64,000 bases of DNA from Clostridia bacterium (GTDB lineage: Bacteria; Bacillota; Clostridia; Christensenellales; Borkfalkiaceae). The notes under the pieces are model-generated. The model ran no database searches and had not been told where the DNA came from. It saw only the letters and a list, made by a program, of their open reading frames with translations. Positions 43,738 through 53,148 of this stretch are shown here, piece after piece. Each line of letters begins with the position of its first letter. Position 1 is the first letter of the stretch. Position numbers and translations under genes: made by a program. The stretch spans positions 62,001 to 126,000 of the forward strand of contig JAFQAQ010000020.1 in assembly GCA_017399945.1 (NCBI GenBank). The letters run 5' to 3'.

Positions 43738-46700
43738 TTAAAATTCTTCGTTAGGCGCAGCGCCGAATCTACTTTCGTATTCTTCCCTAGTAAGCGTTAC
43801 TTTACGCGCCTTGCTACCTTCGTTAGGCGCAATAAAGCCCATTCTTTCCATCTTGTCGAACAGTCCGCCTGCTTTTGGGAACCCTATCGAGAAACGACGT
43901 TGCAAAGAAGATATCGAGATAGTGCCTAAATTCACTGCAAACCACAACGCTTGTAAAAAGAGCGCGTCGTTTTCGCCACCACTTGAAGAAGTTTCGCTAA
44001 CCGAACTTTCTTCTGGTTTTGGGTTAACTTCCTTTTCAAGCCTATCTTGAAGTTCGTCATCAAAATACGCTTTGTTCTTTTCCTTAACGTAACTTACCAC
44101 GCTGTTGATTTCACGCGCAGTGATAAACGCGCCTTGATATCTTTCGTAACCCGGCATGGTGGAGTTTTTATATAGCATATCGCCGTTACCCAAAAGTTTT
44201 TCTGCGCCCGCTTCGCCAAGTATGGTTTGGGAATCGGCAAAGTTCATAACCTTAAACGCAATACGAGAAGGCAAGTTTGCCTTGATAGTACCCGTAATAA
44301 CGTCAACCGAAGGACGTTGGGTTGCAAGTACTAGGTGAATACCGGCAGAACGCGCCTTTTGTGCGATTGCGCAAATACGCGCTTCTAAATCCTTTTTACA
44401 AGTTTGCATAAGGTCGGCAAGTTCGTCGATAATAATAACGATTCTTGGCATTTTTGGAATAGTATCGCTTGCAACTTGCGAGTTATATCCGTCTATATCC
44501 ACAACGAACGCTTCGCTTTGACGGAAGGTTGCAAACCTTCTTTCCATTTCTTCATACGCCCATTTAAGCATTGCGATTGCCTTTTGTGGTTGAGTTATAA
44601 TCTCGTCTATCATAAGGTGGGGAAGATGCTCGTAAGTGGCAAATTCAACGCCTTTGGGGTCAACTAAGAATAACCTTAATTCTTCCGGAGTGTAGCGCAT
44701 GATTAAACTTATAATCATTGTGTTAAGACACACGCTCTTACCCGAACCGGTTGCGCCTGCAACCAAGTAGTGTGGACCTTTTGCAAGGTTATCGGTAATT
44801 GCGTTACCAACCAAGTCCTTACCCAAAGCAAAGGTAAGCGCGCCCGGTTTTTCCACGTTGGTTTTAGCGGCCTTTTCCATAACTTCTTTAAGACCAACGG
44901 TAACTTTAATTTTGTTAGCGACTTCCACGCCGACTAGGTTTTTACCCGGAATAGGCGCTTGAATTCTCACGCCGTCTTTACTAGATAAACGCATTCTCAA
45001 ATCGTCGTCGTAACTCAACACCTTTTTAACCGAAATACCGGCAGGCATCATAATTTCGTATCTAGTGATAGAAGGTCCTTGAATATAACCTTGTGGTTCT
45101 GCGTTTATATGGAAATCCGAAAGAGTTTGTTTTATAATTTGCAAATTCTCTTCGTGATTTTCTTGTGGAGCGTCCACGGGAGGCTCGTAATTTTGTAATA
45201 AATCAAACGGCGGACGGAAATATTCTCTGTTTATAGGTGGAATTTCCTTTTCGGGTTTGGGTTCTTCAACCGTTTCTTCTTGTGATTGTTCTTCTGCTAT
45301 TCTAGAAATTCTTTGGCTTCTAGTTAAGTCCAGTCCCCTTGCCGAAAGGTTATCGTCAGCTTCTACCCTACTATCAAACGCAGGTTTTTCTTCGATTGGG
45401 GTTTGCGAATTATCGTCGCCGAATATATTCCTTACCCTACGTTCGCCTAAAATTGGCGAGGGTGCTGGTTCTTCCGTTTGGGTTTCCGTTTTTTGTTCAA
45501 CGGGCTCAGACGGAATATCAAATATTCCCCTACGCGATGGAACGACTGGTGGTTGTTCTTGTTCCACGGGTTGCTCCACTATCGGCGGTTGTTCTTCTTC
45601 CTTCGGTAATTCTTGTGGAAGAGGACGAACGGTTTCTAACGGACGGGTGTCCACTGCGTCGTCTTCGGGAAGATTAGCGTAACTGCCGAACCTTTGCGCG
45701 CGAAGTTGAGTGTCGTCCACGTGTTCGAACAAGGGTATCTCGTTTGTATTTGATTGTTGTTCGGTAGATTGAACGGGAGCAACGTCAACCGGAGGTTCGC
45801 TTGGAACTTCGGGAGTTATATAATCGGAAACAACTGCCTTGTTTTGCGAAGGACGGTCGTTTTTTAAATGGTCTTCTAAATTAATCGTAGTTGGGGTTTT
45901 GATGTAGTCAAGTTTGCTTTGGAAATCTTTTGAATAAGCTTCGGTATAACTAACGTTAGCCGAAGCAACGCCTAAACCACCGTTAGTAAAATCAACCTTA
46001 ACTGCGGGGGCTTCGCCTTCTTTACTAGACCTTTTTTTGTTTTTGAAATCGCTAGAAGAAGCGTCCGCCACGAAAAGTTTTTGTTTGCCGGTAGTTTCTA
46101 CGGGAACGGCGTCCGCAATCGGATAGTCCATAGTGCCTTCAACTTTAACCGCACTGCCGTCCGATTGTTCGTTCTTAACGAAAGACGTACGGAAAGTTTG
46201 ACCGGCGTTTTGTTCTTTTTTGTAATCAAGCACTGCTTTAACGACCGAATATCCAGAAAGCAACACCAAAACGGATACTACCACGTAACTTCCAACGTTT
46301 GTAAGTAAGGCTGAAATTGGATAGGATAAAAGGGCAACCATAAGTCCACTTGCAGAACAAGTTGCAAACCCGCCGACAGAAGCTCTCATATACGCTTGGG
46401 AAATATATTCGCCGTAAGAAAGGCTGGAATAATTACGCATAGAAACTAACTGCATCAAAAAAGCAAGCGCAACTGATAGCAAGGTAACGGTTAACTTAAT
46501 ACGTTTAGAAAAACCAATACCTTTACCGGTAATTAAAACTATGCCGTAATAGATAATCGTTCCAATTACTAGATAGGCAAAATATCCAAACGTGCCGAAA
46601 AAGAAGGTGTTGATAAGCCTTCCGGGGGCTGCAAACACCTTGTCCCTAGTAATTAAACACACCAAAATCAAGGTGGAGAACAAAATCATCACCACCCCCA

Positions 46701-46776
46701 AAGTTTCTTTGGTGAATATAGATTCGCTATTATTTTCTTTACTCTTTTCTGGAGTTTTTTTCTCTTTTTCCGCCAT
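43738..46776 (-). CDS. ftsK: FtsK/SpoIIIE DNA translocase
   Basis: 1012 aa. Four or more membrane segments lie in the first 190 residues, then a Pro/Glu/Gln-rich linker (about 200-530), the alpha-beta motor (YEIMMPAGISVKKV onward) with Walker A GATGSGKS near residue 673 and Walker B IIIIDELADLMQ, and a C-terminal winged-helix gamma domain (about 935-1000; SISSLQRRFSIGFPKAGGLF) that reads KOPS/SRS-type DNA signals. It pumps chromosomal DNA across the division or sporulation septum. FtsK versus SpoIIIE cannot be told from sequence. Own promoter at 46806-46834; first gene of the operon through recA. Confidence 0.95.
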   Translation of the reverse strand: MAEKEKKTPEKSKENNSESIFTKETLGVVMILFSTLILVCLITRDKVFAAPGRLINTFFFGTFGYFAYLVIGTIIYYGIVLITGKGIGFSKRIKLTVTLLSVALAFLMQLVSMRNYSSLSYGEYISQAYMRASVGGFATCSASGLMVALLSYPISALLTNVGSYVVVSVLVLLSGYSVVKAVLDYKKEQNAGQTFRTSFVKNEQSDGSAVKVEGTMDYPIADAVPVETTGKQKLFVADASSSDFKNKKRSSKEGEAPAVKVDFTNGGLGVASANVSYTEAYSKDFQSKLDYIKTPTTINLEDHLKNDRPSQNKAVVSDYITPEVPSEPPVDVAPVQSTEQQSNTNEIPLFEHVDDTQLRAQRFGSYANLPEDDAVDTRPLETVRPLPQELPKEEEQPPIVEQPVEQEQPPVVPSRRGIFDIPSEPVEQKTETQTEEPAPSPILGERRVRNIFGDDNSQTPIEEKPAFDSRVEADDNLSARGLDLTRSQRISRIAEEQSQEETVEEPKPEKEIPPINREYFRPPFDLLQNYEPPVDAPQENHEENLQIIKQTLSDFHINAEPQGYIQGPSITRYEIMMPAGISVKKVLSYDDDLRMRLSSKDGVRIQAPIPGKNLVGVEVANKIKVTVGLKEVMEKAAKTNVEKPGALTFALGKDLVGNAITDNLAKGPHYLVAGATGSGKSVCLNTMIISLIMRYTPEELRLFLVDPKGVEFATYEHLPHLMIDEIITQPQKAIAMLKWAYEEMERRFATFRQSEAFVVDIDGYNSQVASDTIPKMPRIVIIIDELADLMQTCKKDLEARICAIAQKARSAGIHLVLATQRPSVDVITGTIKANLPSRIAFKVMNFADSQTILGEAGAEKLLGNGDMLYKNSTMPGYERYQGAFITAREINSVVSYVKEKNKAYFDDELQDRLEKEVNPKPEESSVSETSSSGGENDALFLQALWFAVNLGTISISSLQRRFSIGFPKAGGLFDKMERMGFIAPNEGSKARKVTLTREEYESRFGAAPNEEF

Positions 46777-46805
46777 CTTTACGTCCTTTAAGATTACTCG
46801 TAAAA

Positions 46806-46834
46806 ATTATACCAAAAATACCGCTATTTTACAA
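46806..46834 (-). promoter_or_regulatory. Promoter of the ftsK-recA operon
   Basis: TTGTAA (46829-46834), 17-bp spacer, TATAAT (46806-46811), read leftward, 29 bases before the start codon, with AAAGGA between. Confidence 0.75.
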
Positions 46835-46926
46835 TCCTTTAATGGAAATTTTCGGTAATATTTTAAAAATATCTTATAAGTAGTTTAAATATGCCCTTTT
46901 TCTTACCTACGAAATTTTAAAAAGTA

Positions 46927-46951
46927 AAAAGGTCGCCCCTAGCGACCTTTT
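46927..46951. terminator. Terminator after the dgt-to-zinc-ribbon operon
   Basis: Stem AAAAGGTCGC and its complement with CCCTA loop; T-rich on both sides. Confidence 0.88.
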
Positions 46952-46961
46952 ATTTTTATAG

Positions 46962-47660
46962 TTAGTTGAGTTTATAAAGCAACTTTCCACATTGCTCGCA
47001 CTCGATAATCTCGCCGTTTTTGAGTTTGTTTTTTTCTAGCATAGAAAGTTCCATTAAACACGAGCCACAAGCCTCGCCGGTAACTTCGTAAACTATTGGA
47101 AACATTTTGTTTTGGCGTTTTTTAAGGTATTTTTCCATCAAAAGGGGATCGACCTTTGATTTAAGCGCTTCAAGCTCTTTTTGAATACTTTCTCTTTCGT
47201 CCTTAAAAGACTCTTTCAACTTTTCGTATTCTTCGGTTGCTTCGGCATACTGCGCTTGGGCTGACTTATTGGTTGCCCTTACCGACGAATATTCTTTAAT
47301 AACCTTTTGCAAATCTTCGTTAACCTTAGCGCAAGTACTAGAAACTTGTTTGATAGCGTTAATAAGTTCGTCTGCTTTTTTAATCAAAAAAGCCATTTCC
47401 TTTCCGTCTTCTGCCTTTTCCATTGCCTGAGAAAGTTCTTTTTGTTGTTCGATAAGGCTTGCTTGTTGCCTTAAAAGTTCTTCGTAAGCGTTGGAAAGTT
47501 GTAACGCACGGTCGTCTAGTTTGTTTACCGTTTCGGGAGTGTTTAAAATGTAGTTTTTAGCCGAAATTGCCTTTTTTCTGCAAGGGCTTTGCGCAAGTTC
47601 GCTTTCAATTTTGCGAAGTTTTGCATCTACGTTTTGATACGCTATTAAATCTTTAATCAT
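46962..47660 (-). CDS. Coiled-coil protein with C-terminal C4 zinc ribbon
   Basis: 232 aa from ATG 47660 (AGGTGA upstream); the frame runs 12 codons further but that overlaps nif3 and lacks a ribosome site. A long charged coiled coil (about 10-170) is followed by a zinc ribbon with CGSC and CEQC pairs in the last 40 residues. It belongs to the family found next to Nif3/YqfO genes in many bacteria, without a firm function; nucleic-acid binding is often suggested. Last gene of the leftward dgt-dnaG-rpoD operon. Confidence 0.85.
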   Translation of the reverse strand: MIKDLIAYQNVDAKLRKIESELAQSPCRKKAISAKNYILNTPETVNKLDDRALQLSNAYEELLRQQASLIEQQKELSQAMEKAEDGKEMAFLIKKADELINAIKQVSSTCAKVNEDLQKVIKEYSSVRATNKSAQAQYAEATEEYEKLKESFKDERESIQKELEALKSKVDPLLMEKYLKKRQNKMFPIVYEVTGEACGSCLMELSMLEKNKLKNGEIIECEQCGKLLYKLN

Positions 47661-47673
47661 ATCGTTCACCTGC

Positions 47674-48471
47674 CTATAAATATCTTTTATCTTCAAAGTA
47701 GAAAAGTTGTAAATTCTCCCCTACCGTATTTTTAACTTTTTCAAAATATTTTTTAAATCCATAATTTTCGGATGCGTAATGTGGAATAACCATCACGGCT
47801 TTGCCGTTTTGTATAAGCGCTTTGATATTATGGTGGGCAAAATCCGACGACACTATAAGGTCGGCATCCGTCAATCCCTTTTGCACGCATTCAACGGCGT
47901 GAGCGCTTCCACCACCGCAAAAACTTGCAATGCTTTTTATCTTTTGATTTTTGTTTCCGTAATAAATAATTTTGTTGGTGTTAAAGGTCTTTTTTGCTTT
48001 GTTTACAACTTCTAAAAGGCTTTGTGAAGGAAGGGAAAATTCCCTTCCGTAACCTTCTTGTTCGTCTGAATATTTTTGTAAAATATTAACCTTTTCAGCA
48101 CCTAAACCCATTGCTAAATTATGGTCGATTCCGTCTTTTGCAAAATCGAGATTAAGATGCATAGAAATAACGTTTTTATTCTTTTTTATAGCCGTCAATA
48201 AAGGTGCTTGTTCGGGGTTAGTAATAGACACGGCGTTAAGTGGCATATAGATTGCAGGGTGATGTGTAACTATGGTATCCACACCGAGTTTTATCCCCCT
48301 TTCAACAAGTTTTTCGCTAAGGTCTAAACCGAATAAAACCTTGTTTACTTTATCGTGATTTCTAACTAAAATACCGCTGTTATCGTAATCGCCTTGGGCA
48401 ACTGCAAGTCTACTCAGCCTTATTGGAGCAAACCCATCTAAAAGGGCATAAAAACTATCTAAATTATACAT
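47674..48471 (-). CDS. Nif3-like dinuclear metal centre protein
   Basis: 265 aa, short Nif3/YqfO form without the PII-like insert. Metal-binding motif THHPAIYMPL near residue 70 and the closing SSDFAHHN / GKAVMVIPHYASEN segments are typical. Reported roles include GTP cyclohydrolase I-like activity and metal handling; none is firmly established. The start lies 8 bases inside trmK, so the two are translationally coupled. Confidence 0.9.
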   Translation of the reverse strand: MYNLDSFYALLDGFAPIRLSRLAVAQGDYDNSGILVRNHDKVNKVLFGLDLSEKLVERGIKLGVDTIVTHHPAIYMPLNAVSITNPEQAPLLTAIKKNKNVISMHLNLDFAKDGIDHNLAMGLGAEKVNILQKYSDEQEGYGREFSLPSQSLLEVVNKAKKTFNTNKIIYYGNKNQKIKSIASFCGGGSAHAVECVQKGLTDADLIVSSDFAHHNIKALIQNGKAVMVIPHYASENYGFKKYFEKVKNTVGENLQLFYFEDKRYL

Positions 48472-49105
48472 ATTTTTCCAATTCTTTAATTTGATTAGTA
48501 ACCTGAATTTTAGTGCATTCTGAAAGGTTACCGTTATTTAGTACTTTACTTAAATTTTCTATTTTTAGCTTGACTGAGTTTATAAACGCAGATGGGCGAA
48601 GTTCAAGGTTGGTTCTTCCAAACTTAATTTCTTCCTCACTAAGGCTATCTTGTCCTTTTTCAAGAACTATTAAATCGTAAAAAATCTTACCGACTAAAAA
48701 GGTGTAGTCTTTTACTATTTTATAGCCTAGTTCCACAACTTTTTTTCTTACCTTGTCGGTATTTTTCATCGGTTGCAAAACTAACTTTTCAGGCAAGTTT
48801 TTAGCCTTTAAAAGTATGGAAATTATTTCTTCCCCACCCATGCCGGCAATAAGCGCGCAATCTACTTTCGGCAACTTTTCAAACCCGTTAGAAACGATTG
48901 CTTGCGCCCTGCCCTCAGCAATATCGTCACGCATTAAATCCCTTGCTTTTTCCAAGCATTTTGCGCTTATATCCGAAAGGATAACGCTATTGCATTTACC
49001 ACCTTGTAGCATTGCTTTTGCAAGGTAACCGTGGTCGCAACCGATATCGGCAAAAACCTTGCATTTTGGGATTTCATAATAAATTTTATATAACCTTTCA
49101 GTCAT
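48464..49105 (-). CDS. trmK: tRNA (adenine-22-N1)-methyltransferase TrmK
   Basis: 213 aa Rossmann-fold methyltransferase. SAM-binding FADIGCDHGYLAKAM is near residues 18-32 and the catalytic-region IAGMGGEEIISIL near 84-96. A C-terminal coiled coil follows. It methylates A22 of some tRNAs. The ATG shares one base with the rpoD stop (TAATG). The rpoD-trmK-nif3 order is common in Firmicutes. Confidence 0.95.
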   Translation of the reverse strand: MTERLYKIYYEIPKCKVFADIGCDHGYLAKAMLQGGKCNSVILSDISAKCLEKARDLMRDDIAEGRAQAIVSNGFEKLPKVDCALIAGMGGEEIISILLKAKNLPEKLVLQPMKNTDKVRKKVVELGYKIVKDYTFLVGKIFYDLIVLEKGQDSLSEEEIKFGRTNLELRPSAFINSVKLKIENLSKVLNNGNLSECTKIQVTNQIKELEKYV

Positions 49106-50220
49106 TAATCCAAAAAGTCCTTTAAGCGTTTAGAACGGCTTGGGTTGCGTAATTTACGGAGTGCTTTTGCTTCTATTTGTCTAATTCTTTCACGGGTAAC
49201 GTTAAACTCTTTACCAACTTCTTCTAGCGTTCTTGGTCTGCCGTCGTCTAAACCGTAACGGAGTCTAAGCACCTTTTCTTCCCTAGGAGTAAGGGTGTCT
49301 AAAACGCCTAAAAGTTGTTCTTTAAGCATTGCGAACGAAACGGCTTCGGTAGGAGCAACGCTGTGTTCGTCTTCGATAAAATCGGATAAGTGACTATCCT
49401 CTTCTTCACCGATAGGAGTTTCCAAAGAAACGGGGTCTTGGGCAATCTTTTGGATTTCCATAACCTTTTCTTCGGAGATACCCATTTGTTCGGCAATTTC
49501 AGACGGATTGGGTTCTCTGCCGAGTTCTTGAAGTAATTTTCTAGAAACTCTTATCAACTTGTTGATAGTTTCTACCATATGTACGGGAATTCTTATAGTT
49601 CTCGCTTGGTCGGCAATAGCCCTAGTGATTGCTTGGCGAATCCACCAAGTTGCGTAGGTGGAGAACTTAAATCCCTTTTGATAATCAAACTTTTCAACTG
49701 CTTTCATAAGACCTAAGTTGCCTTCTTGGATAAGATCCAAAAATTGCATACCACGCCCCATATAACGTTTTGCAATAGAAACCACTAAACGCAAGTTCGC
49801 TTCGGATAAAAGACGTTTTGCATTCTCGTCACCCTCCATCATACGCTTTGCAAGTTCGGTTTCTTCGTCGGGTTGAAGAAGGGGTACTTTACCGATATCT
49901 TTAAGGTACATTTTAACGGGGTCGGCCATACGATCGTCCTTAAAGAACTGTTCGTATAAATCCTTGTCCTTTTCGAATTCGTTAGTAACGGTAATGCCCG
50001 AATTTTCGAATATTCTATAAATTTCTTCCAAGTTTTCGGGTGTAACTTGCATTTTGTCTAGCTTGTCGAACAACTGCGCAGTAGTTATAGAGCCAACTTT
50101 TTTGTACTCTATGATAATATCCCCTACTAACGCAACGACTTCTTCGCTGAGTGGTTGAGAAGCGTTGCCTGCTTCCGCTTGGTATTCTTTGCTAATGATA
50201 ATATCGTTAATATCGTCCAT
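49105..50220 (-). CDS. rpoD: RNA polymerase primary sigma factor (sigma A)
   Basis: 371 aa, as in low-GC Gram-positives. Region 1.1 is at the N-terminus ([14 protein letters not shown]), region 1.2 at [17 protein letters not shown], core-binding and -10 reading in regions 2.1-2.4 ([39 protein letters not shown]), region 3, and the region 4 helix-turn-helix that reads the -35 ([20 protein letters not shown]). It recognises the TTGACA/TATAAT promoters seen throughout the window. Between dnaG (20 bases) and trmK. Confidence 0.98.
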   Translation of the reverse strand: MDDINDIIISKEYQAEAGNASQPLSEEVVALVGDIIIEYKKVGSITTAQLFDKLDKMQVTPENLEEIYRIFENSGITVTNEFEKDKDLYEQFFKDDRMADPVKMYLKDIGKVPLLQPDEETELAKRMMEGDENAKRLLSEANLRLVVSIAKRYMGRGMQFLDLIQEGNLGLMKAVEKFDYQKGFKFSTYATWWIRQAITRAIADQARTIRIPVHMVETINKLIRVSRKLLQELGREPNPSEIAEQMGISEEKVMEIQKIAQDPVSLETPIGEEEDSHLSDFIEDEHSVAPTEAVSFAMLKEQLLGVLDTLTPREEKVLRLRYGLDDGRPRTLEEVGKEFNVTRERIRQIEAKALRKLRNPSRSKRLKDFLD

Positions 50221-50239
50221 AATTCCTCCGCATTGGTAA

Positions 50240-52009
50240 TTATACTCGTTTGTTTTTTTGTGCTAAAAGCATAGCGATTTGAGTTGCCGTTTTTCTACGT
50301 TCTTCGGTATCGGTAAGCATAGAAAACTTTTTGTTAAGAACTTCTATTTGTTGGTCAATCCAATCTTTTTTAAGCGTTTGCAAACAATCGTTAAAATAAA
50401 CTGCCTCGTCAAACTGTTTGTTCTCGTCCGTTTCTAAGCCTGCTATTTTAGAAAACTCTTCGCCGTATTCTGGAAAATAATCGTAAAGGTCGTTAAACCT
50501 TATCTTTTCCCCTGCTTTTTGTTTTTCTAATATAAACTCTTTAACGTCCTTATGCGCCGTTATATTAAAATTAAGTTCAGATATATCCGTTTCCAAAGCG
50601 TAAGGCTTGTTAAACAAGTATGCGTACAACAAAAACCTTGCCGCAAGCACGCTTTTCCCACCCGAATTATCGTTAAATTGGTCGTTTATAACGGGTGTTT
50701 CTTGGGCTTTTTGCGGGGTGGAATACAATTCCCTTTTAAGCGACTCGTAAGTAACGCCCGTATAATCCCTTAATATTTTAAGCAAGTCTTCTTGCTCGGC
50801 GGCAGAAGAACTTTCTCTGATAACGTTAAGCGCGCTCGAAACGAACTTGCGTTTTCCGTCGACCGTGTTTATATCAAAGGTGTTTTTAAGAACGTCTATT
50901 TTATAATCGACCACGGGTTTTGCAGTGATTATACACTCTCTAAACGCTTCTATTCCCCTTCTAACTATAACTTCGTCGGGGTCTAGTTGGTCTGGAAGAG
51001 TCATAACCTTAACTTCCACGCCTTCTTCGGTAAGAGTTTCCAAACTCTTTAAGGTTGCCTTTTGCCCTGCGCTATCCCCGTCAAAACAAACGTAAGCTTT
51101 TTCCGAATAACGTTTTAGCATACGCGCTTGGTCTTTGGTAAGAGCCGTACCCATACTAGCAACCACGTTCTTAAACCCCGCTTGATAAAGCGAAACGACG
51201 TCTAAGTGTCCTTCAACTATAATAACCCCGTCTATACCCTCTTCGTTTTTAATCTTTTTAAGATTGTTTATACTAAACAAGGTTTTGCCCTTAAAGAACA
51301 CTTGCGTTTCTTTGGTGTTTATGTATTTTTGGTCTTTAATTCCGTCAATTCTTCTTCCGTCGAAGGCAACAACGTTGTTAAATTGGTCTATTACGGGGAT
51401 TATAAGTCTACCACCCAAAAAATCAAAGTATCTGCCGTTCTTTTCGCCAACTGCGCCCGACGCAACCATTTCTTCGTAGGTATACCCTTTTTCTTTTAGA
51501 TAGTTAGGCAAAGAATTAAAATCAAGCGAAGCGCCCATGCCGAACTTTGCAACCGTTTCCGAAGTAAACTTTCGTTTAAGAATATACTCAACGTGTTTAT
51601 CCGCCTTTTCAGATTTAAGGTTTTTAACGTAAAATAAGGCAGTATCTCTAAGCAGTTCTAAAAGACGTTGCTTAAAACGTTTTTGTTCTTTAATCTTCTC
51701 GTCGTCGTAACGCACTTCGGGAAGTGGCATGTTAACGCGTTCTGCAAGATATTTTACCGCGTCGTTAAAATCAAGCGATTCAATGTTTTTTATAAAGGTT
51801 ATAACGTCACCACTTTCGTGACAGCCAAAACAATAAAAGAATTGACCTGTGGAATTAACGCAAAAAGAAGCCGTCTTTTCGTGGTGGAAAGGGCACTTAC
51901 CCCAAAAGTTAGTGCCACGTTGTTCCAGCCTTACGTAACGGCCGATAATATCGACTATATCGTTTTTGCTTTTAAGTTCGTCTAGGAACTTTGCGTCAAA
52001 TCCTCGCAT
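50240..52009 (-). CDS. dnaG: DNA primase
   Basis: 589 aa. The CHC2 zinc finger is near residues 39-65 ([18 protein letters not shown]). The catalytic core with the TOPRIM acidic triad follows ([32 protein letters not shown]), then a C-terminal helicase-binding region from about residue 435. It makes RNA primers for replication. ATG 52009 follows the dgt stop by 9 bases; the ribosome site is weak (GATAA). Confidence 0.97.
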   Translation of the reverse strand: MRGFDAKFLDELKSKNDIVDIIGRYVRLEQRGTNFWGKCPFHHEKTASFCVNSTGQFFYCFGCHESGDVITFIKNIESLDFNDAVKYLAERVNMPLPEVRYDDEKIKEQKRFKQRLLELLRDTALFYVKNLKSEKADKHVEYILKRKFTSETVAKFGMGASLDFNSLPNYLKEKGYTYEEMVASGAVGEKNGRYFDFLGGRLIIPVIDQFNNVVAFDGRRIDGIKDQKYINTKETQVFFKGKTLFSINNLKKIKNEEGIDGVIIVEGHLDVVSLYQAGFKNVVASMGTALTKDQARMLKRYSEKAYVCFDGDSAGQKATLKSLETLTEEGVEVKVMTLPDQLDPDEVIVRRGIEAFRECIITAKPVVDYKIDVLKNTFDINTVDGKRKFVSSALNVIRESSSAAEQEDLLKILRDYTGVTYESLKRELYSTPQKAQETPVINDQFNDNSGGKSVLAARFLLYAYLFNKPYALETDISELNFNITAHKDVKEFILEKQKAGEKIRFNDLYDYFPEYGEEFSKIAGLETDENKQFDEAVYFNDCLQTLKKDWIDQQIEVLNKKFSMLTDTEERRKTATQIAMLLAQKNKRV

Positions 52010-52018
52010 AAAGTTATC

Positions 52019-53017
52019 TTATAACTCCCATTTTTTAGGAATAAATATTGCCGAAAAAGTCTTTACGGCATATGTATCGGACATGCTTGATATGTAATCG
52101 CAAAGCACGTCGTCTATATCGGTGTTTTCTAGTTGGTTACGGTTAAATTCGGGCAATTTTTCAGGGTTTTTCTTAAAGTATTGATACAAAGCAGAAAGCA
52201 TTCTGTCTGCCCGTGCTTCTTCTTCCTTAAAAGTTTTGTCGCTATACACCCTTTCAAACAAAAAATCTCTAAGTTCGTTAGTTGCGCCTAAAACTTCTTG
52301 GTCCATTTGAACGATAGGCTTGCCTTCGCTAGTTTTATAAATAGAATAAATCATTGTGTTTATACGCTGACTTGAAGTATCCCCCAAAATCTTTCTTGCG
52401 TTTTTTGGCAAATCGTCAAGTGTAATAAACCCACCGACTATCGCGTCGTCTATATCGTGGTTTACGTAAGCAATTCTATCGGCAATATTAACTGCCATAC
52501 CTTCCAAAGTTTTTGGCGTGCATTTCATTTTGTGGTTGATAATGCCGTCCACAACTTCTCTGGTTAAATTAAGCCCCTTGCCGTCGTTTTCCAAAAAGTC
52601 AACCACTCTGCCAGACTGAACGTTATGTTCGAACCCACGTTTTTCGTTAAGACGGTTAAGAATACGCTCGCCAGCATGTCCAAAAGGAGTGTGCCCTAAA
52701 TCGTGACCTAAGGCAATGGCTTCCGTAAGGTCTTCGTTAAGAGATAACGCCCTTGCAATAGACCTTGCCACTTGTGATACGGCAAAGGTATGCGTAAGTC
52801 TAGTACGATAATGGTCGCCTTCGGGCGAAAAGAAAACTTGCGTTTTGTTTTTCAACCTGCGGAAAGACTTGCAGTGAATAATCCTATCCCTATCACGCTG
52901 AAAATCAGTACGCATTGGGCAAGGCTCAATCGGATAAAGTCTGCCAATAGTATCTTTTGATTTAGTGGCAAACGGAGAAAGGAATTTTTCTTCAATAAGC
53001 AAAGTTTTATCTTTCAC
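52019..53017 (-). CDS. dgt: Deoxyguanosinetriphosphate triphosphohydrolase-like protein
   Basis: 332 aa, the short dGTPase-like form. It would hydrolyse dNTPs to the nucleoside and tripolyphosphate. GTG start at 53017, chosen because AGGAG lies 8 bases upstream. Signatures: CKSFRRLKNKTQVFFSPEGD, RLTHTFAVSQVARSIAR, and the HD metal motif GHDLGHTPFGHAGE. It heads the macromolecular synthesis cluster. Substrate preference is not determined by sequence. Confidence 0.92.
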   Translation of the reverse strand: MKDKTLLIEEKFLSPFATKSKDTIGRLYPIEPCPMRTDFQRDRDRIIHCKSFRRLKNKTQVFFSPEGDHYRTRLTHTFAVSQVARSIARALSLNEDLTEAIALGHDLGHTPFGHAGERILNRLNEKRGFEHNVQSGRVVDFLENDGKGLNLTREVVDGIINHKMKCTPKTLEGMAVNIADRIAYVNHDIDDAIVGGFITLDDLPKNARKILGDTSSQRINTMIYSIYKTSEGKPIVQMDQEVLGATNELRDFLFERVYSDKTFKEEEARADRMLSALYQYFKKNPEKLPEFNRNQLENTDIDDVLCDYISSMSDTYAVKTFSAIFIPKKWEL

Positions 53018-53094
53018 TTAAACTCTCCTAAAATCTTATCAAATATATATACTTTCATATTATCCTTTTTCCTTTTTTTAACAAAAATTTCCAA

Positions 53095-53125
53095 TAAAAA
53101 AATTTCACACCCAAAGGGTGTGAAA
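53095..53125 (-). terminator. Terminator after uvrA
   Basis: Stem TTTCACACCC and its complement with AAA loop; read leftward a run of T follows. Confidence 0.9.
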
Positions 53126-53148
53126 AATTCAACGTGAAATCTATTTTT